A program made the position numbers and the translations under genes. From IMG/VR virus record IMGVR_UViG_3300002144_000585, positions 1 to 20,419 of that record: DNA of 20,419 nt. The stretch is one strand, 5' to 3'. How positions within the stretch are numbered: position 1 is the first letter of the stretch; the number at the start of each line of letters is the position of its first letter. This document shows positions 1 to 7,855 of this stretch, piece after piece. Source of the stretch: a virus. The notes under the pieces are model-generated. The model was not told the DNA's origin. It saw only the letters and a program-made list of their open reading frames with translations, and searched no databases.

Positions 1-1967
1 TCATCTCTAGTAGTCTGCGATAGCTTTCGCTCTCCCACTACTGTAGTTCCTAGTACTCCTCGTTTTAAACCTGCTGGTGCAAACCAAGGTGCTGCTACTT
101 TATCTGTATATGCAAATACTCCTGGTATTATGGTTGAAGGGGGTACACTTACTCTCGTACCTGTGCTAGGATCTTGTAATTCTACCCATGGCCAGTAAGT
201 TGCTGCATAAGAAGAATTAATTGCTGCTGCAGCTGATTTAACTGATGCTATACTAGCTCCATAGTTAACTACATCTACTACTGCGATTGCATCTCCTCTA
301 TTTTGTGTATTCTGTACTAAAGTAGTTAGAGTTGAGACATGTGCAGTGTTTGCGTAAGTTAAACCTGGTACTGTTATAATGTTATACCTATAGTCGTCCT
401 TATTAGCCATTAAAGCTATTGCAGAAGCGTAACTTTCTGCAGGTACTCCTTGCGAGGTGTAAAGCGAATCTTCTAATATGTCTTTGTAGAATTTTGCATT
501 TCCATTTGGAGTTTCTGCTCCTTGTGCTCCTGTGAAAGATCCGCTTTGAGCTATTGGTAGGTAGGATCTATATAATGCTGAAGGTGTTCCTGTTGCTCCT
601 AAGTAGTTTGGAGTTTTGTACGCTACTGATTTTACTCTAATATATTTAGACCTGTTCGCATAATCTCCTGTAGTCTCTAAGTAACTGTCTGTTCCTTCAG
701 TTGCTACTGTTTGAACCTGGTCTCCTATTACTTTGCTTATGTAGTACGGTGAATTTGGATCTAGTGAAAGCCTGTTAAATACTTCCAATACTATTTTCTC
801 ATTAGATGTATCATCTCCTCTTCTTACAAGTAGACTAAATTCCCCTGATGAGGTATTAACAGTTGGTATTTCCCATCGTACGTTATTTGCAGTTCCGTTT
901 TCTAGAGCATTTGTACTCGGACTAGCGCTATTCATTACCTCCCCTTTTGAAAGAGTATCTAATTCGAAAGCTACATCCCCGGTTTGTACTGCTACATCTG
1001 GTCCTTGAAGAGTTATTTGAAGAGGTACATGGGTTTCGAAGTTATTTGCAGTTAATGTCCAGGTTATACTTTGCCATCTTCCTGCGGCATAATAAGGCAC
1101 GGAGTATTTTTCTCCTATATCGAAGTTGTTATCATGGGCTTTTAAAGGGCTTCTAGGTGGTTGCATCTCTAAAAGAGATACAGTTGAAGCATAAGAACCT
1201 ACTGCTGTTATAGTGTAGTTAACTGCTCCAGTGCCCCAGGATCCGGTTAAGAATGCCCATCCCTGTAGTGAGGCTCCGCCGCCGAGCTGCTTTCTTTCAT
1301 CTCCGTAAAAATCTACAATACTTTGGCTTAGGTTATTTTCTCCTGTGATTAGTCTTCCTGCTGGGTTAAGTCCTAGTTGAGCTCCTGGGATTGTTAATAT
1401 ATCGCCTACTTCGTAATCAGTGCCGGGTTTAGTTACATTTATCTGGTGTTTCTCTACCCATGTACCGTGGCTTCTAACTCTAGTGGGTAGGTACTGTATC
1501 TCTAGACCTGTTCCGCTCCCTCCAGTAGGCGTTACTGTGAAAGAAGCTCCCCACTGTACTCCGGTAGGGAAGGTGCTTATAGAGGAACTTAAATTTGTGT
1601 CTACTCCTACTGGTAGTGATGTCCCTATTGCTGCGGCGTTTAAGATAGGAGTGGATGTTGCTCTTGTATAAGATCCAGACACTACTCTTGTAACTAATAG
1701 AGAATCTCCGCCGGCGTTGAAGTAGTTTTCTGCAGAAATTGATGTTAAGTATGTTGTATCCTTTGCTCCGTACGGATCTCCGAAAGTAAAACTATCTCCG
1801 AATACATTTACGTATTCAGAGTAGCTTGATACTACGGTTGGTACTTCTACAGGACCTCTAACAGTAGGGCCGATTATTGCAGCTCCTACTGTTGTTGGTT
1901 GTCCTGTTATTTGTGAGGAGTCTACCTCTCTAGAGGCTACTCCTGGTGAGTTTAAATATGTGCTCAT
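1..1967 (-). CDS. Tail sheath protein, second enlarged copy (3' end beyond window)
   Basis: Contractile tail sheath subunit, gp18 family. The frame opens at the ATG at 1965-1967 and stays open for 655 codons to the left edge. The start (MSTYLNSPGVASREVD) is followed by VGAAIIGPTVRGPVEVPTVV, closely matching the neighbouring sheath gene, and the last residues seen (APAGLKRG, then ERKLSQTTRD) align with residue 428 of that paralogue. About 138 C-terminal residues should therefore lie outside the window. The two copies differ by a segment of about 225 residues, roughly residues 105-330 here, just after the LLVTRVVSGSY motif. It includes a GTDYEVGDILTIPGAQLG motif of a kind I recall from other phage structural proteins. 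The gene follows the first sheath after 12 bases with no Shine-Dalgarno. The fold assignment is firm. Whether both subunits enter one sheath is unknown. Confidence 0.9.
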   Translation of the reverse strand, partial: MSTYLNSPGVASREVDSSQITGQPTTVGAAIIGPTVRGPVEVPTVVSSYSEYVNVFGDSFTFGDPYGAKDTTYLTSISAENYFNAGGDSLLVTRVVSGSYTRATSTPILNAAAIGTSLPVGVDTNLSSSISTFPTGVQWGASFTVTPTGGSGTGLEIQYLPTRVRSHGTWVEKHQINVTKPGTDYEVGDILTIPGAQLGLNPAGRLITGENNLSQSIVDFYGDERKQLGGGASLQGWAFLTGSWGTGAVNYTITAVGSYASTVSLLEMQPPRSPLKAHDNNFDIGEKYSVPYYAAGRWQSITWTLTANNFETHVPLQITLQGPDVAVQTGDVAFELDTLSKGEVMNSASPSTNALENGTANNVRWEIPTVNTSSGEFSLLVRRGDDTSNEKIVLEVFNRLSLDPNSPYYISKVIGDQVQTVATEGTDSYLETTGDYANRSKYIRVKSVAYKTPNYLGATGTPSALYRSYLPIAQSGSFTGAQGAETPNGNAKFYKDILEDSLYTSQGVPAESYASAIALMANKDDYRYNIITVPGLTYANTAHVSTLTTLVQNTQNRGDAIAVVDVVNYGASIASVKSAAAAINSSYAATYWPWVELQDPSTGTRVSVPPSTIIPGVFAYTDKVAAPWFAPAGLKRGVLGTTVVGERKLSQTTRD

Positions 1968-1979
1968 TTACGCTATTGG

Positions 1980-3680
1980 TTATGCTGGAAAAGCTGCTCC
2001 TGTTGGCGTAATGTTGAAGTCTAGATAGATAAATTCTGCTGTTCTTGTAGGCTGTACGTATATCTGACCTACTAATTGATTTCTATCAATTACGTCTGCA
2101 GTGTTGTTACTATCATCCATTATTACTCTAAAAGCATATAATCCTTGTCGTTGTTGAATACTTTCTAAGTATGGATTAACCTGTGCAAGGAAATTGTTTC
2201 TAGTAGAAGTTGAGTTCTGTTCGAATACTAAATTCTGTGCTACTTGAGAGATGTAAGATTTCATTGCAATTAAAAGTCTTCTAACATTTACTCGGTCTAA
2301 AGCTGATGCTTTAGTTTGTAATGTTTTCTGACCGTAAACTACTACTCCTGTTCCCGGGAATGAAGCGATTGGGTTTACTTTACTAGTATACAATGTATCT
2401 CTACTTGCTTGAGCTAATTTTCTCTCTGGTCTGATTACTTGTCCTAATCCACCTCTGTTTATACCTGCTGGTGCAAACCAAGGATCGGATACTGTATCGT
2501 TATAAGCAAATACACCGCCCATTACTGTTGATGCAGGAACCCATATTTGTTTTCCTAAATCCGGATCCATTACTTGAACCCATGGCCAGTATGAAGCTGC
2601 ATAAGAAGTATTTCTATTTCCTGCTGCAGTGGTTATGTCTGTAATTGTCTGTCCGTACTTTACTAGGTCCATAACATATAAGTTATCTCCTCTCTGCTGT
2701 GTATTAGAAATTATAGAAGTTACCTGTGAAGTGTACTCAGCATCGTATAGGCCCGGTGTTAATAAAATGTTAAATTTATAATCATCGGTGTTCGATAACA
2801 AGTTAATCATGTTAGTGTAGCATCCGCCTGTAAGTCCTTGTGTATCTGTACCGTCTATCGCATCGTAGAATTTAGCTCCGTTCTTTACAGTACCGGTTGC
2901 AGAATCAAATCCACCGCTCGCTACAAAGGGAATAGATGCTGTATATGCTAATTTAGGTGCTCCTGCATTATCTAGATAGTTTGGAGTAGGTGCATTTACT
3001 GCTTCTACTCGGATATACTTTGATGCTACTGCATAAGATCCGCTAGTCTGTAGGTAGTAACTAGTACCGTCCTCAGCGTAGGTAGATGATTGATCTCCTA
3101 CTCTTTTCGCTACATAGTTTGGAGAGAATGGATCTAAAGATAAATCAGTCCAAGTTTCTAGTACTGATTTGTCGTTTGTATTGTCATTTCCTCTTCTTAC
3201 TAGTAGGTCAAATGTACCTGTATTAACATTTCGTCTAGCTACTTCCCATCTAACGTTATCTACAGAACCACTGTCCATTGATCCATCAGAGTTTAAAGAA
3301 GAAGTACTGTTCATTACAGCACCTTCTGCTAAAGTTTTGAAAGTTACAGCTGCGATGCTACTTGATCCATATACTGTAGCTTCTGCTGGTGCGTAAGAGC
3401 CGGTTACAACTCTTGCTACTAATAACGATTCTCCGCCGTTATTGAAGTAGTTGTAAGCTGCTACAGAGGTAAAATACGTATATGCATTGCTTGCACTTGT
3501 AATACTTGTTCCAAATACGTTTTGGTATTCGCTATAAGAAGTAACTACAGTTGGAACCTCTACAGGTCCTTTAGCGGTAGGGCCTATTATTGCCGCTCCT
3601 ACGGTTACTGGTCCTTGTGTAATAAAGGATTGGTCATTCTCTCTTGCAAGAACGCCTGCTGATATTAAAGTTTCTGCCAT
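1980..3680 (-). CDS. Tail sheath protein (gp18-like)
   Basis: Main contractile sheath subunit, 566 residues, which would polymerise around the tail tube and contract at infection. The N-terminus (GVLAREND, then TVGAAIIGPTAKGPVEVPTVVTSYSEYQNVFG) is the classic sheath start, and the C-terminal half carries YWPWVQVMDPDLGKQIWVPAS, APAGINRGG and VVYGQKTLQ, the core of the Myoviridae sheath family. The last 138 residues, ending AEFIYLDFNITPTGA, form the conserved C-terminal lobe. T4 gp18 is 659 residues, so this copy is compact. It lies immediately downstream of the gp15-like gene after an 82-base gap, the largest gap in the window, which could hold its own promoter. A second, longer sheath gene follows within 12 bases. 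Function is well supported by motif order and by the neck genes next to it. Confidence 0.95.
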   Translation of the reverse strand: MAETLISAGVLARENDQSFITQGPVTVGAAIIGPTAKGPVEVPTVVTSYSEYQNVFGTSITSASNAYTYFTSVAAYNYFNNGGESLLVARVVTGSYAPAEATVYGSSSIAAVTFKTLAEGAVMNSTSSLNSDGSMDSGSVDNVRWEVARRNVNTGTFDLLVRRGNDNTNDKSVLETWTDLSLDPFSPNYVAKRVGDQSSTYAEDGTSYYLQTSGSYAVASKYIRVEAVNAPTPNYLDNAGAPKLAYTASIPFVASGGFDSATGTVKNGAKFYDAIDGTDTQGLTGGCYTNMINLLSNTDDYKFNILLTPGLYDAEYTSQVTSIISNTQQRGDNLYVMDLVKYGQTITDITTAAGNRNTSYAASYWPWVQVMDPDLGKQIWVPASTVMGGVFAYNDTVSDPWFAPAGINRGGLGQVIRPERKLAQASRDTLYTSKVNPIASFPGTGVVVYGQKTLQTKASALDRVNVRRLLIAMKSYISQVAQNLVFEQNSTSTRNNFLAQVNPYLESIQQRQGLYAFRVIMDDSNNTADVIDRNQLVGQIYVQPTRTAEFIYLDFNITPTGAAFPA

Positions 3681-3762
3681 TTTAAATAAGGTTTAATAAT
3701 AAATAGATGAATTTCCTTCGAAGGTTTCTTTCTCATCTAAAAAAAAGCAGTATCTTTAGGAG
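3681..3762 (-). promoter_or_regulatory. Leader region of the sheath genes
   Basis: This is the longest intergenic gap in the window. In the direction of transcription it contains a run of eight T (3739-3746), a perfect 10-base palindrome CCTTCGAAGG (3715-3724), and the A/T-rich element CTATTTATTA (3697-3706) 16 bases before the sheath ATG. A related element precedes three other genes. No good hairpin sits directly in front of the T run, so I do not call a terminator. A separate promoter for the abundantly needed sheath would make sense here, but this is inference. Confidence 0.3.
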
Positions 3763-4617
3763 TTAGACTTCGTCTATATTACTAGTAGTCTCTGTATTGA
3801 AAGTTACTGTACTTGCAGTACTGAATTTCTTTAGAGAGTTTAGGTCTTTTTGTCTGGTGTTTGGTACTATATAACCGTCTAGTTTAATCTCAAAAGTACT
3901 TCTGACAACTCTTTCGTTATCTCCTGTTAGTTCTGTTTGAAATCCAAATTGGTTGATAGTTGCTCTAAACTTAAATCTTTCAGGATCTCCCCAGTAAGAA
4001 TCAGATGCATACTGCAGCGCTTCTACTATTGAGTTCTGCTGCTCTACGAAATAAGTATATAGTATAAAGGTATAGTTTAATGTTAGATAGTCTGGTGCTA
4101 CTACTGCATAGTATTCTTTTTCCGGCTTTCTATTGTTTAATACATTAAAGTTTGAATATGCGTTCTTTGCACTATACGTCTTTCCTGATACTATATAGTT
4201 ATAAGGTTGGTTAGCGTCTAGTTTGTTTGCTATAGTCTTGTTTTTAGCGATAGAGATCCTTTTAAACAGTATTAAAGGTGCCATCATAGCTCCTTTAACA
4301 TCTCGCAAGTACCCATCTTTCTGGTATGATTTCCATTTCTCCGGGGAGGAGAATATTACCGGTACTGCGATTTTTTCTCCGTTCTGTACGATATGAGGCT
4401 TTATTACCTCTCTAATGTAGTACATAAGAGCTTCATCATGATCCTGTAGGGTTACTTCTAAAGTCTTAGTCTTATCTCCTTTTTCAGAAACCTGTAACGC
4501 TCTATTTTTATTATTAGGTGTTATAGCATTAGGATCACCTCTCTCTTTATCGTAAGGATTAACTAACGAGGTACTGATCTCTCTCTGGGTCTTTGGTGTA
4601 GGTTTCTTAGTGCTCAT
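3763..4617 (-). CDS. Tail sheath stabiliser / tail terminator (gp15-like)
   Basis: A 284-residue protein resembling T4 gp15 (272 residues), which caps the tail and joins it to the neck. Recognisable blocks in gp15 order are: KIAVPVIFSSPEKWKS (about residues 83-98), matching the gp15 VPITYAS region; a middle APLILFKRISIAKN segment; VVAPDYLTLNYTFILYTYFVEQQNSIVEAL; and a late RVVRSTFEIKLDGYIVP block, matching the gp15 EWSLTFEVNGWMYPP end. The N-terminal 40 residues are basic and probably disordered. The start overlaps the stop of the preceding small gene by four bases, suggesting coupled translation. Its position between a gp14-like gene and the sheath agrees with T4 order, apart from the absence of the terminase genes that separate 15 from 18 in T4. 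Assignment rests on remembered family motifs. Confidence 0.82.
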   Translation of the reverse strand: MSTKKPTPKTQREISTSLVNPYDKERGDPNAITPNNKNRALQVSEKGDKTKTLEVTLQDHDEALMYYIREVIKPHIVQNGEKIAVPVIFSSPEKWKSYQKDGYLRDVKGAMMAPLILFKRISIAKNKTIANKLDANQPYNYIVSGKTYSAKNAYSNFNVLNNRKPEKEYYAVVAPDYLTLNYTFILYTYFVEQQNSIVEALQYASDSYWGDPERFKFRATINQFGFQTELTGDNERVVRSTFEIKLDGYIVPNTRQKDLNSLKKFSTASTVTFNTETTSNIDEV

Positions 4618-4886
4618 TCACTGTAGTTTCGTGTAATGTGAGACTTAAGTGATTTCTTTAGCTTGAAAAAAGCTTCTTCATACTTACCGAGTTTTAAATC
4701 TTCCGGGTTTTCTTTTATTGCTTTTTCCAACTGTACAAGTGCGTCATCCAGAGATCCTACTGCTGCGGATAGTGGTGTCGGTGTAATATCCCATTGGAAT
4801 GTTCCTGTTTCCTTATTTACTAAGGTAGGTTCTGAGGAGGTATATCCTAATTTACTTTCTTCTGCTATTATTTCTCTTAATGTCAT
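4614..4886 (-). CDS. Small protein of unknown function between neck genes
   Basis: A 90-residue protein I do not recognise. It has an N-terminal MTLREIIAEESKLGY segment, a middle FQWDITPTP stretch, and a C-terminal half rich in Lys and Glu (LDDALVQLEKAIKENPEDL, then KLKKSLKSHI) that looks like a two-helix hairpin or short coiled coil. No signal peptide, membrane segment or cysteine is present. It overlaps the preceding gp14-like gene by four bases and the following gp15-like gene by four bases, so it is clearly part of the neck operon. T4 has no gene at this place. Possible roles are a tail-completion chaperone or a minor neck component, but nothing in the sequence proves either. Confidence 0.75.
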   Translation of the reverse strand: MTLREIIAEESKLGYTSSEPTLVNKETGTFQWDITPTPLSAAVGSLDDALVQLEKAIKENPEDLKLGKYEEAFFKLKKSLKSHITRNYSE

Positions 4887-5404
4887 AATCTTTGTTTTGT
4901 TATTCCTAATCTATCTGCCGGTACATAATGTGCACTACAGATGATAGAAAGACTTGTTCCAAATCTATCTAAATCACTCTCTAAAGGATTGTTTCCGCTA
5001 AAATCTTTATTTGGATAATCCGGATTCTTTCCTACAAAGTATTGATTAGCGTTTGCATTATCTATTTCGTAGTATGCGTTTTTCCACTGCACTACGTCTC
5101 CAACTTCTACTAGAAGTGATGCGTCTACTAGGTCATCTCGTAAGAATCTAAAAGTAACCGGCTGTGCTTCTGTTATTACTTCATCCTGAATTGGGGAAGT
5201 TTGATCTCCTCTTTCTATCAGTGAATAAAGTAATATAGGCTCTTGAAAGGTTCTTCCGGTTGCTGCTTCTCCGTAGATATTAACTTTAGTCTGTTCTAAG
5301 TTGTACTTATAATATACTACCTGTTGGGATATTATATCATGCATCAACTCTCGATTGATGTGTCTGAATAGACTTATATCTCTTGCTTCGCCGTATAATG
5401 CCAT
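4883..5404 (-). CDS. Neck protein (gp14-like)
   Basis: A 173-residue protein placed as the head-tail neck component gp14. It is shorter than T4 gp14 (256 residues). The best support is the C-terminal block EVGDVVQWKNAYYEIDNANANQYFVGKNPDYP. This parallels the T4 gp14 stretch in which a 'data entry' loop ([29 protein letters not shown]) has the same order of Gly-Asp, aromatic, Asn, Phe/Tyr-Glu-Ile-Asn and a following aromatic-Gly-X-Asn. The N-terminal half (SQQVVYYKYNLEQTKVNIYGEA, then FLRDDLVDASLLVEVGD) is like other cysteine-free neck proteins of marine T4-like phages. It lies 11 bases after the gp13-like gene and overlaps the next gene by four bases. Gene order 13-14-15 supports the call. 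Confidence 0.75.
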   Translation of the reverse strand: MALYGEARDISLFRHINRELMHDIISQQVVYYKYNLEQTKVNIYGEAATGRTFQEPILLYSLIERGDQTSPIQDEVITEAQPVTFRFLRDDLVDASLLVEVGDVVQWKNAYYEIDNANANQYFVGKNPDYPNKDFSGNNPLESDLDRFGTSLSIICSAHYVPADRLGITKQRL

Positions 5405-5415
5405 TTCTTAGTATA

Positions 5416-6567
5416 TTACCCGATGAATATAGGTTGAGGAACTAGGTTTAATTCTTTTTGCTTGTAGTCTGCTTCTAATGCTCTTCTCTCTAATAATTTC
5501 TCTCTAGAGGTATCCTCCAAATACCCTCTTAATCTTTCTAATAATGCTCCCTTTTCTGCAGTAGCTGCGGTGATAAGGTCAGCATGGTTTAGAGTAACTT
5601 CCGCCCCGGGTATAGGTATCGTACCATATTTACCACGAACATAGCCTAGAACCTCTTTAACAATGGAGAGCGTATATTCAAAGATCCATTGACGGCCTAT
5701 AGAATTGATTTCTGTATAGGTTGGGTTTTTATAAGGTACGTTCGATACGTTTGATACTCCTCCAGATGTTCCTGGTGCTGTTATTGAATTTCTTTCTGAG
5801 TTCTTTATGTACTCAAATCTTAACTTTCCTTCTTTAGGAATTGGGAAGATTCTTAATACGTTATTTACAAGTTCAAAGCTGAATTGTGATTTTCTTATTG
5901 CATCGTTTAATTCAATAGCTTGTATTCTCTGTATGTCGAAGTTTAGAGGCATTAGCATATAGTCTACTGCAGGTGCAGAAGCTCCAAAACCGAACTGGTC
6001 TAGCATATTACTTAATCCTAATCCAGATCCTGCATAAGGGTCAAAGTATCTTACTATTGCTGGTGTTGATTCATAGAATACTCTTTTTATTTCTATTCTA
6101 TCTGTAGAGCTTATTGATGCAGAGTCTTGAGCCCATTGGTTGAGATCATAATCTTGCTTGTTATGTGTAAGGAGTAAAGAGCCTGTGTACCAAGTTACTG
6201 TTCCTCCAACTCCAGCTTCTTCACCGTATTGTTGAGACATTCTTATGATAGACGATAGGTTTGGCTGTATTACGTCTGTGTTTAGAGTAGTAGTAGTTCT
6301 TGATGTTCCTTCTAATGAAAGATAGTCTTGTCTTACTTTGTACGCATAGATCTCATTTCCGTAAGTTGTTACTGCTTCCTCAAAAGCTGCATAGAAGTTT
6401 ATATCCTGTAATTCTATATTCTCTATAGGGTATCCTAATCTTCTTGCACAGAAGGTTACTACCTTATCTGCATCTGTTTGGAATTGATAATCATTATCGT
6501 AGAACCCAAAAGGAGTGCTACCGGGATAGAACCGTGAGGTACCGTCGTATATTGCAATATTGGCCAT
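5416..6567 (-). CDS. Neck protein (gp13-like)
   Basis: A 383-residue putative neck/head-completion protein. Residues 20-80 (FGFYDNDYQFQTDADKVVTF, then CARRLGYPIENIEL and AAFEEAVTTYGNEIYAYKVRQDYL) are a very characteristic start that I associate with the gp13 proteins of T4-like marine phages. The rest contains a Gly/Ser-rich loop around residues 270-280 and ends in a basic helical tail with ERLRGYLEDTSREKLLERRALEADYKQKELNL. It opens the neck-tail module: gp14-like, a small gene, gp15-like and the sheaths follow within a few bases. The start ATG at 6565-6567 is preceded not by a Shine-Dalgarno but by CTATTTATAA three bases upstream. Function is assigned by the N-terminal signature and by synteny. 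I am less sure than for the sheath. Confidence 0.72.
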   Translation of the reverse strand: MANIAIYDGTSRFYPGSTPFGFYDNDYQFQTDADKVVTFCARRLGYPIENIELQDINFYAAFEEAVTTYGNEIYAYKVRQDYLSLEGTSRTTTTLNTDVIQPNLSSIIRMSQQYGEEAGVGGTVTWYTGSLLLTHNKQDYDLNQWAQDSASISSTDRIEIKRVFYESTPAIVRYFDPYAGSGLGLSNMLDQFGFGASAPAVDYMLMPLNFDIQRIQAIELNDAIRKSQFSFELVNNVLRIFPIPKEGKLRFEYIKNSERNSITAPGTSGGVSNVSNVPYKNPTYTEINSIGRQWIFEYTLSIVKEVLGYVRGKYGTIPIPGAEVTLNHADLITAATAEKGALLERLRGYLEDTSREKLLERRALEADYKQKELNLVPQPIFIG

Positions 6568-6570
6568 ATG

Positions 6571-6580
6571 TTATAAATAG
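6571..6580 (-). promoter_or_regulatory. CTATTTATAA element before the gp13-like gene
   Basis: A 10-base A/T-rich element three bases upstream of the start codon. Near-identical elements stand before the genes starting at 10407 and 12958, with a weaker version before 3680. Read on the opposite strand, the core is TATAAATA, the T4 late promoter octamer, but there it points away from the gene. It may act as an A/T-rich translation enhancer in a host without Shine-Dalgarno recognition, or be chance. Confidence 0.25.
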
Positions 6581-6592
6581 GACAGCTAGTAC

Positions 6593-6623
6593 AAACTCCT
6601 TTAAAAAACACAGATGGGAGTTT
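6593..6623 (-). other. Inverted repeat after the FkbM gene
   Basis: A seven-base inverted repeat (AAACTCC and GGAGTTT) at 6593-6599 and 6617-6623, with a 17-base loop, overlaps the stop codon of the upstream methyltransferase gene. A T-rich stretch lies in the loop rather than after the stem, so this is not a standard intrinsic terminator. It marks the boundary between the glycan genes and the neck module and could form an RNA hairpin. Confidence 0.3.
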
Positions 6624-7855
6624 TAAAGTACACCCTCTAACATATATCTATTTGCTTTCTTAGTTCCTTCTGTAGTATTTAACATGCTCTGCAGGATTTC
6701 TGGCTTTATTAAGTCTGGATGTATCCACCAGTCCTCAAAGCTAGAATTCATGTCCGGTGCAATATCGCCTACCACCATTATATACCCTAGAGATTTTAGA
6801 TACTCTCTTGATGCTGTTCTATAATTAAGTGTTCGATCTACGTAGTAGTCATGCTCATAAGTTATAACTGCGAACTTATATTTAGAGAACGGTATCTTTA
6901 GTAAAATATTAAAAGTTACTTCTGCCGGCTCTGCGTCTAGTTGCAGGTAATCTATAGTTTCTCCTAGGTTATACTCCTGTATTAAAGTGTTAAAATCTGC
7001 TTTAGTAGCATCCTGCAGTATGCATGGATTCTTACGGTCAACATTAAATTTTACAACTTCCGTATCTTTAGCATCTAAAGATAATCCTTTCCAGTCGTAC
7101 TGTGTTTCTAGTAGAGCTGTATTGTTACCGCTGAATGGATCTGCTGACCCTATTTCAAGGTAGGTTCCGTCTCTCTTACCGTCTAACATAGTTAGTACGA
7201 ACATATCTTGAAATGCTTGAGAGTAGTTTTTTTCTACCTTATCTGAATCTTTAAACTTATATCGTAGTTTGGAGTGTAGTTCTTTTGTGTACATCAACTT
7301 AAAATATCTCTCTCCTCCGATATTAGCAAGGTCCTTATGACATGCATCTGTGAACATATCTTCAAGTTTCCAATATTGCAGTAACTCACTAAATAGTGTT
7401 CGGGATTCATCACACCTTCCTATCCACCAGGCAGATACTGCTTTTTGAAATATTAGAGCGTGATGGCCTGGGAAATCTATATTTGTTTTGGTCTTTTTAA
7501 GATTTTCTATTTTAGAAAGTCCTTGTACTGCTGCTAGGTAGGCTTCTTGCCACTCTTGTTTTTCCTGGTGATCATAACTTAAATGGTAGTAGGCTTCTGG
7601 GCGCTCCATGTCGTAGGTTATTGCATTTAAAAAAGCTCCTCTGGTTGAATGAGGACGTCCTGTAGCTTCTTTTAAACATAGAGCTACTTTTAGAAGAGCT
7701 TCATAGGTTAGTTCTCTATCTGTGCCATATTCAGCACATCTTAGAAAGTAAGACAATGCACCTGCTCGATGCCCTTCTTGGTAGTATTGTTCTCCTAACC
7801 AGAAATTCGTCTCTGGGTTGTAGGGATCTTGTATAAAGTTATTGTATCTATCCAT
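6623..7855 (-). CDS. TPR-like protein fused to an FkbM-family methyltransferase
   Basis: A 410-residue two-part protein. Residues 1 to about 200 are helical with TPR-like spacing (NFWLGEQYYQEGHRAGALSYF, then TYEALLKVALCLKEA, AYYHLSYDHQEKQEWQEAYL, ALIFQKAVSAWWIGRCDESRTLFSEL). This is the layout often seen attached to phage and bacterial glycosyltransferases. Residues 210 to about 385 are an FkbM-type SAM-dependent methyltransferase: YSQAFQD at 211-217, the SAM-binding LEIGSADP at 233-240 with NNT following, LQLDAEP at 304-310, and ITYEHDYY at 331-338. The expected reaction is O-methylation of a sugar or similar acceptor. It overlaps the preceding propeller gene by eight bases, which ties it to carbohydrate processing. 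The substrate is unknown. Confidence 0.83.
   Translation of the reverse strand: MDRYNNFIQDPYNPETNFWLGEQYYQEGHRAGALSYFLRCAEYGTDRELTYEALLKVALCLKEATGRPHSTRGAFLNAITYDMERPEAYYHLSYDHQEKQEWQEAYLAAVQGLSKIENLKKTKTNIDFPGHHALIFQKAVSAWWIGRCDESRTLFSELLQYWKLEDMFTDACHKDLANIGGERYFKLMYTKELHSKLRYKFKDSDKVEKNYSQAFQDMFVLTMLDGKRDGTYLEIGSADPFSGNNTALLETQYDWKGLSLDAKDTEVVKFNVDRKNPCILQDATKADFNTLIQEYNLGETIDYLQLDAEPAEVTFNILLKIPFSKYKFAVITYEHDYYVDRTLNYRTASREYLKSLGYIMVVGDIAPDMNSSFEDWWIHPDLIKPEILQSMLNTTEGTKKANRYMLEGVL

Noticed and set aside
960-1655. Self-splicing intron or intein interrupting the second sheath gene
   Set aside because: The extra 225 residues are in frame, read as an ordinary beta-rich structural domain, and show no intein splice residues, homing endonuclease motif or intron ends.
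947-1671. Open frames on the plus strand inside the second sheath gene
   Set aside because: They are antisense to a long frame with clear sheath motifs, have low-complexity or Cys/Leu-rich translations, and lack any known domain. The same applies to the other plus-strand frames in the window.
3739-3746. Intrinsic terminator after the gp15-like gene
   Set aside because: There is a run of eight T on the transcribed strand, but no stable hairpin directly before it.
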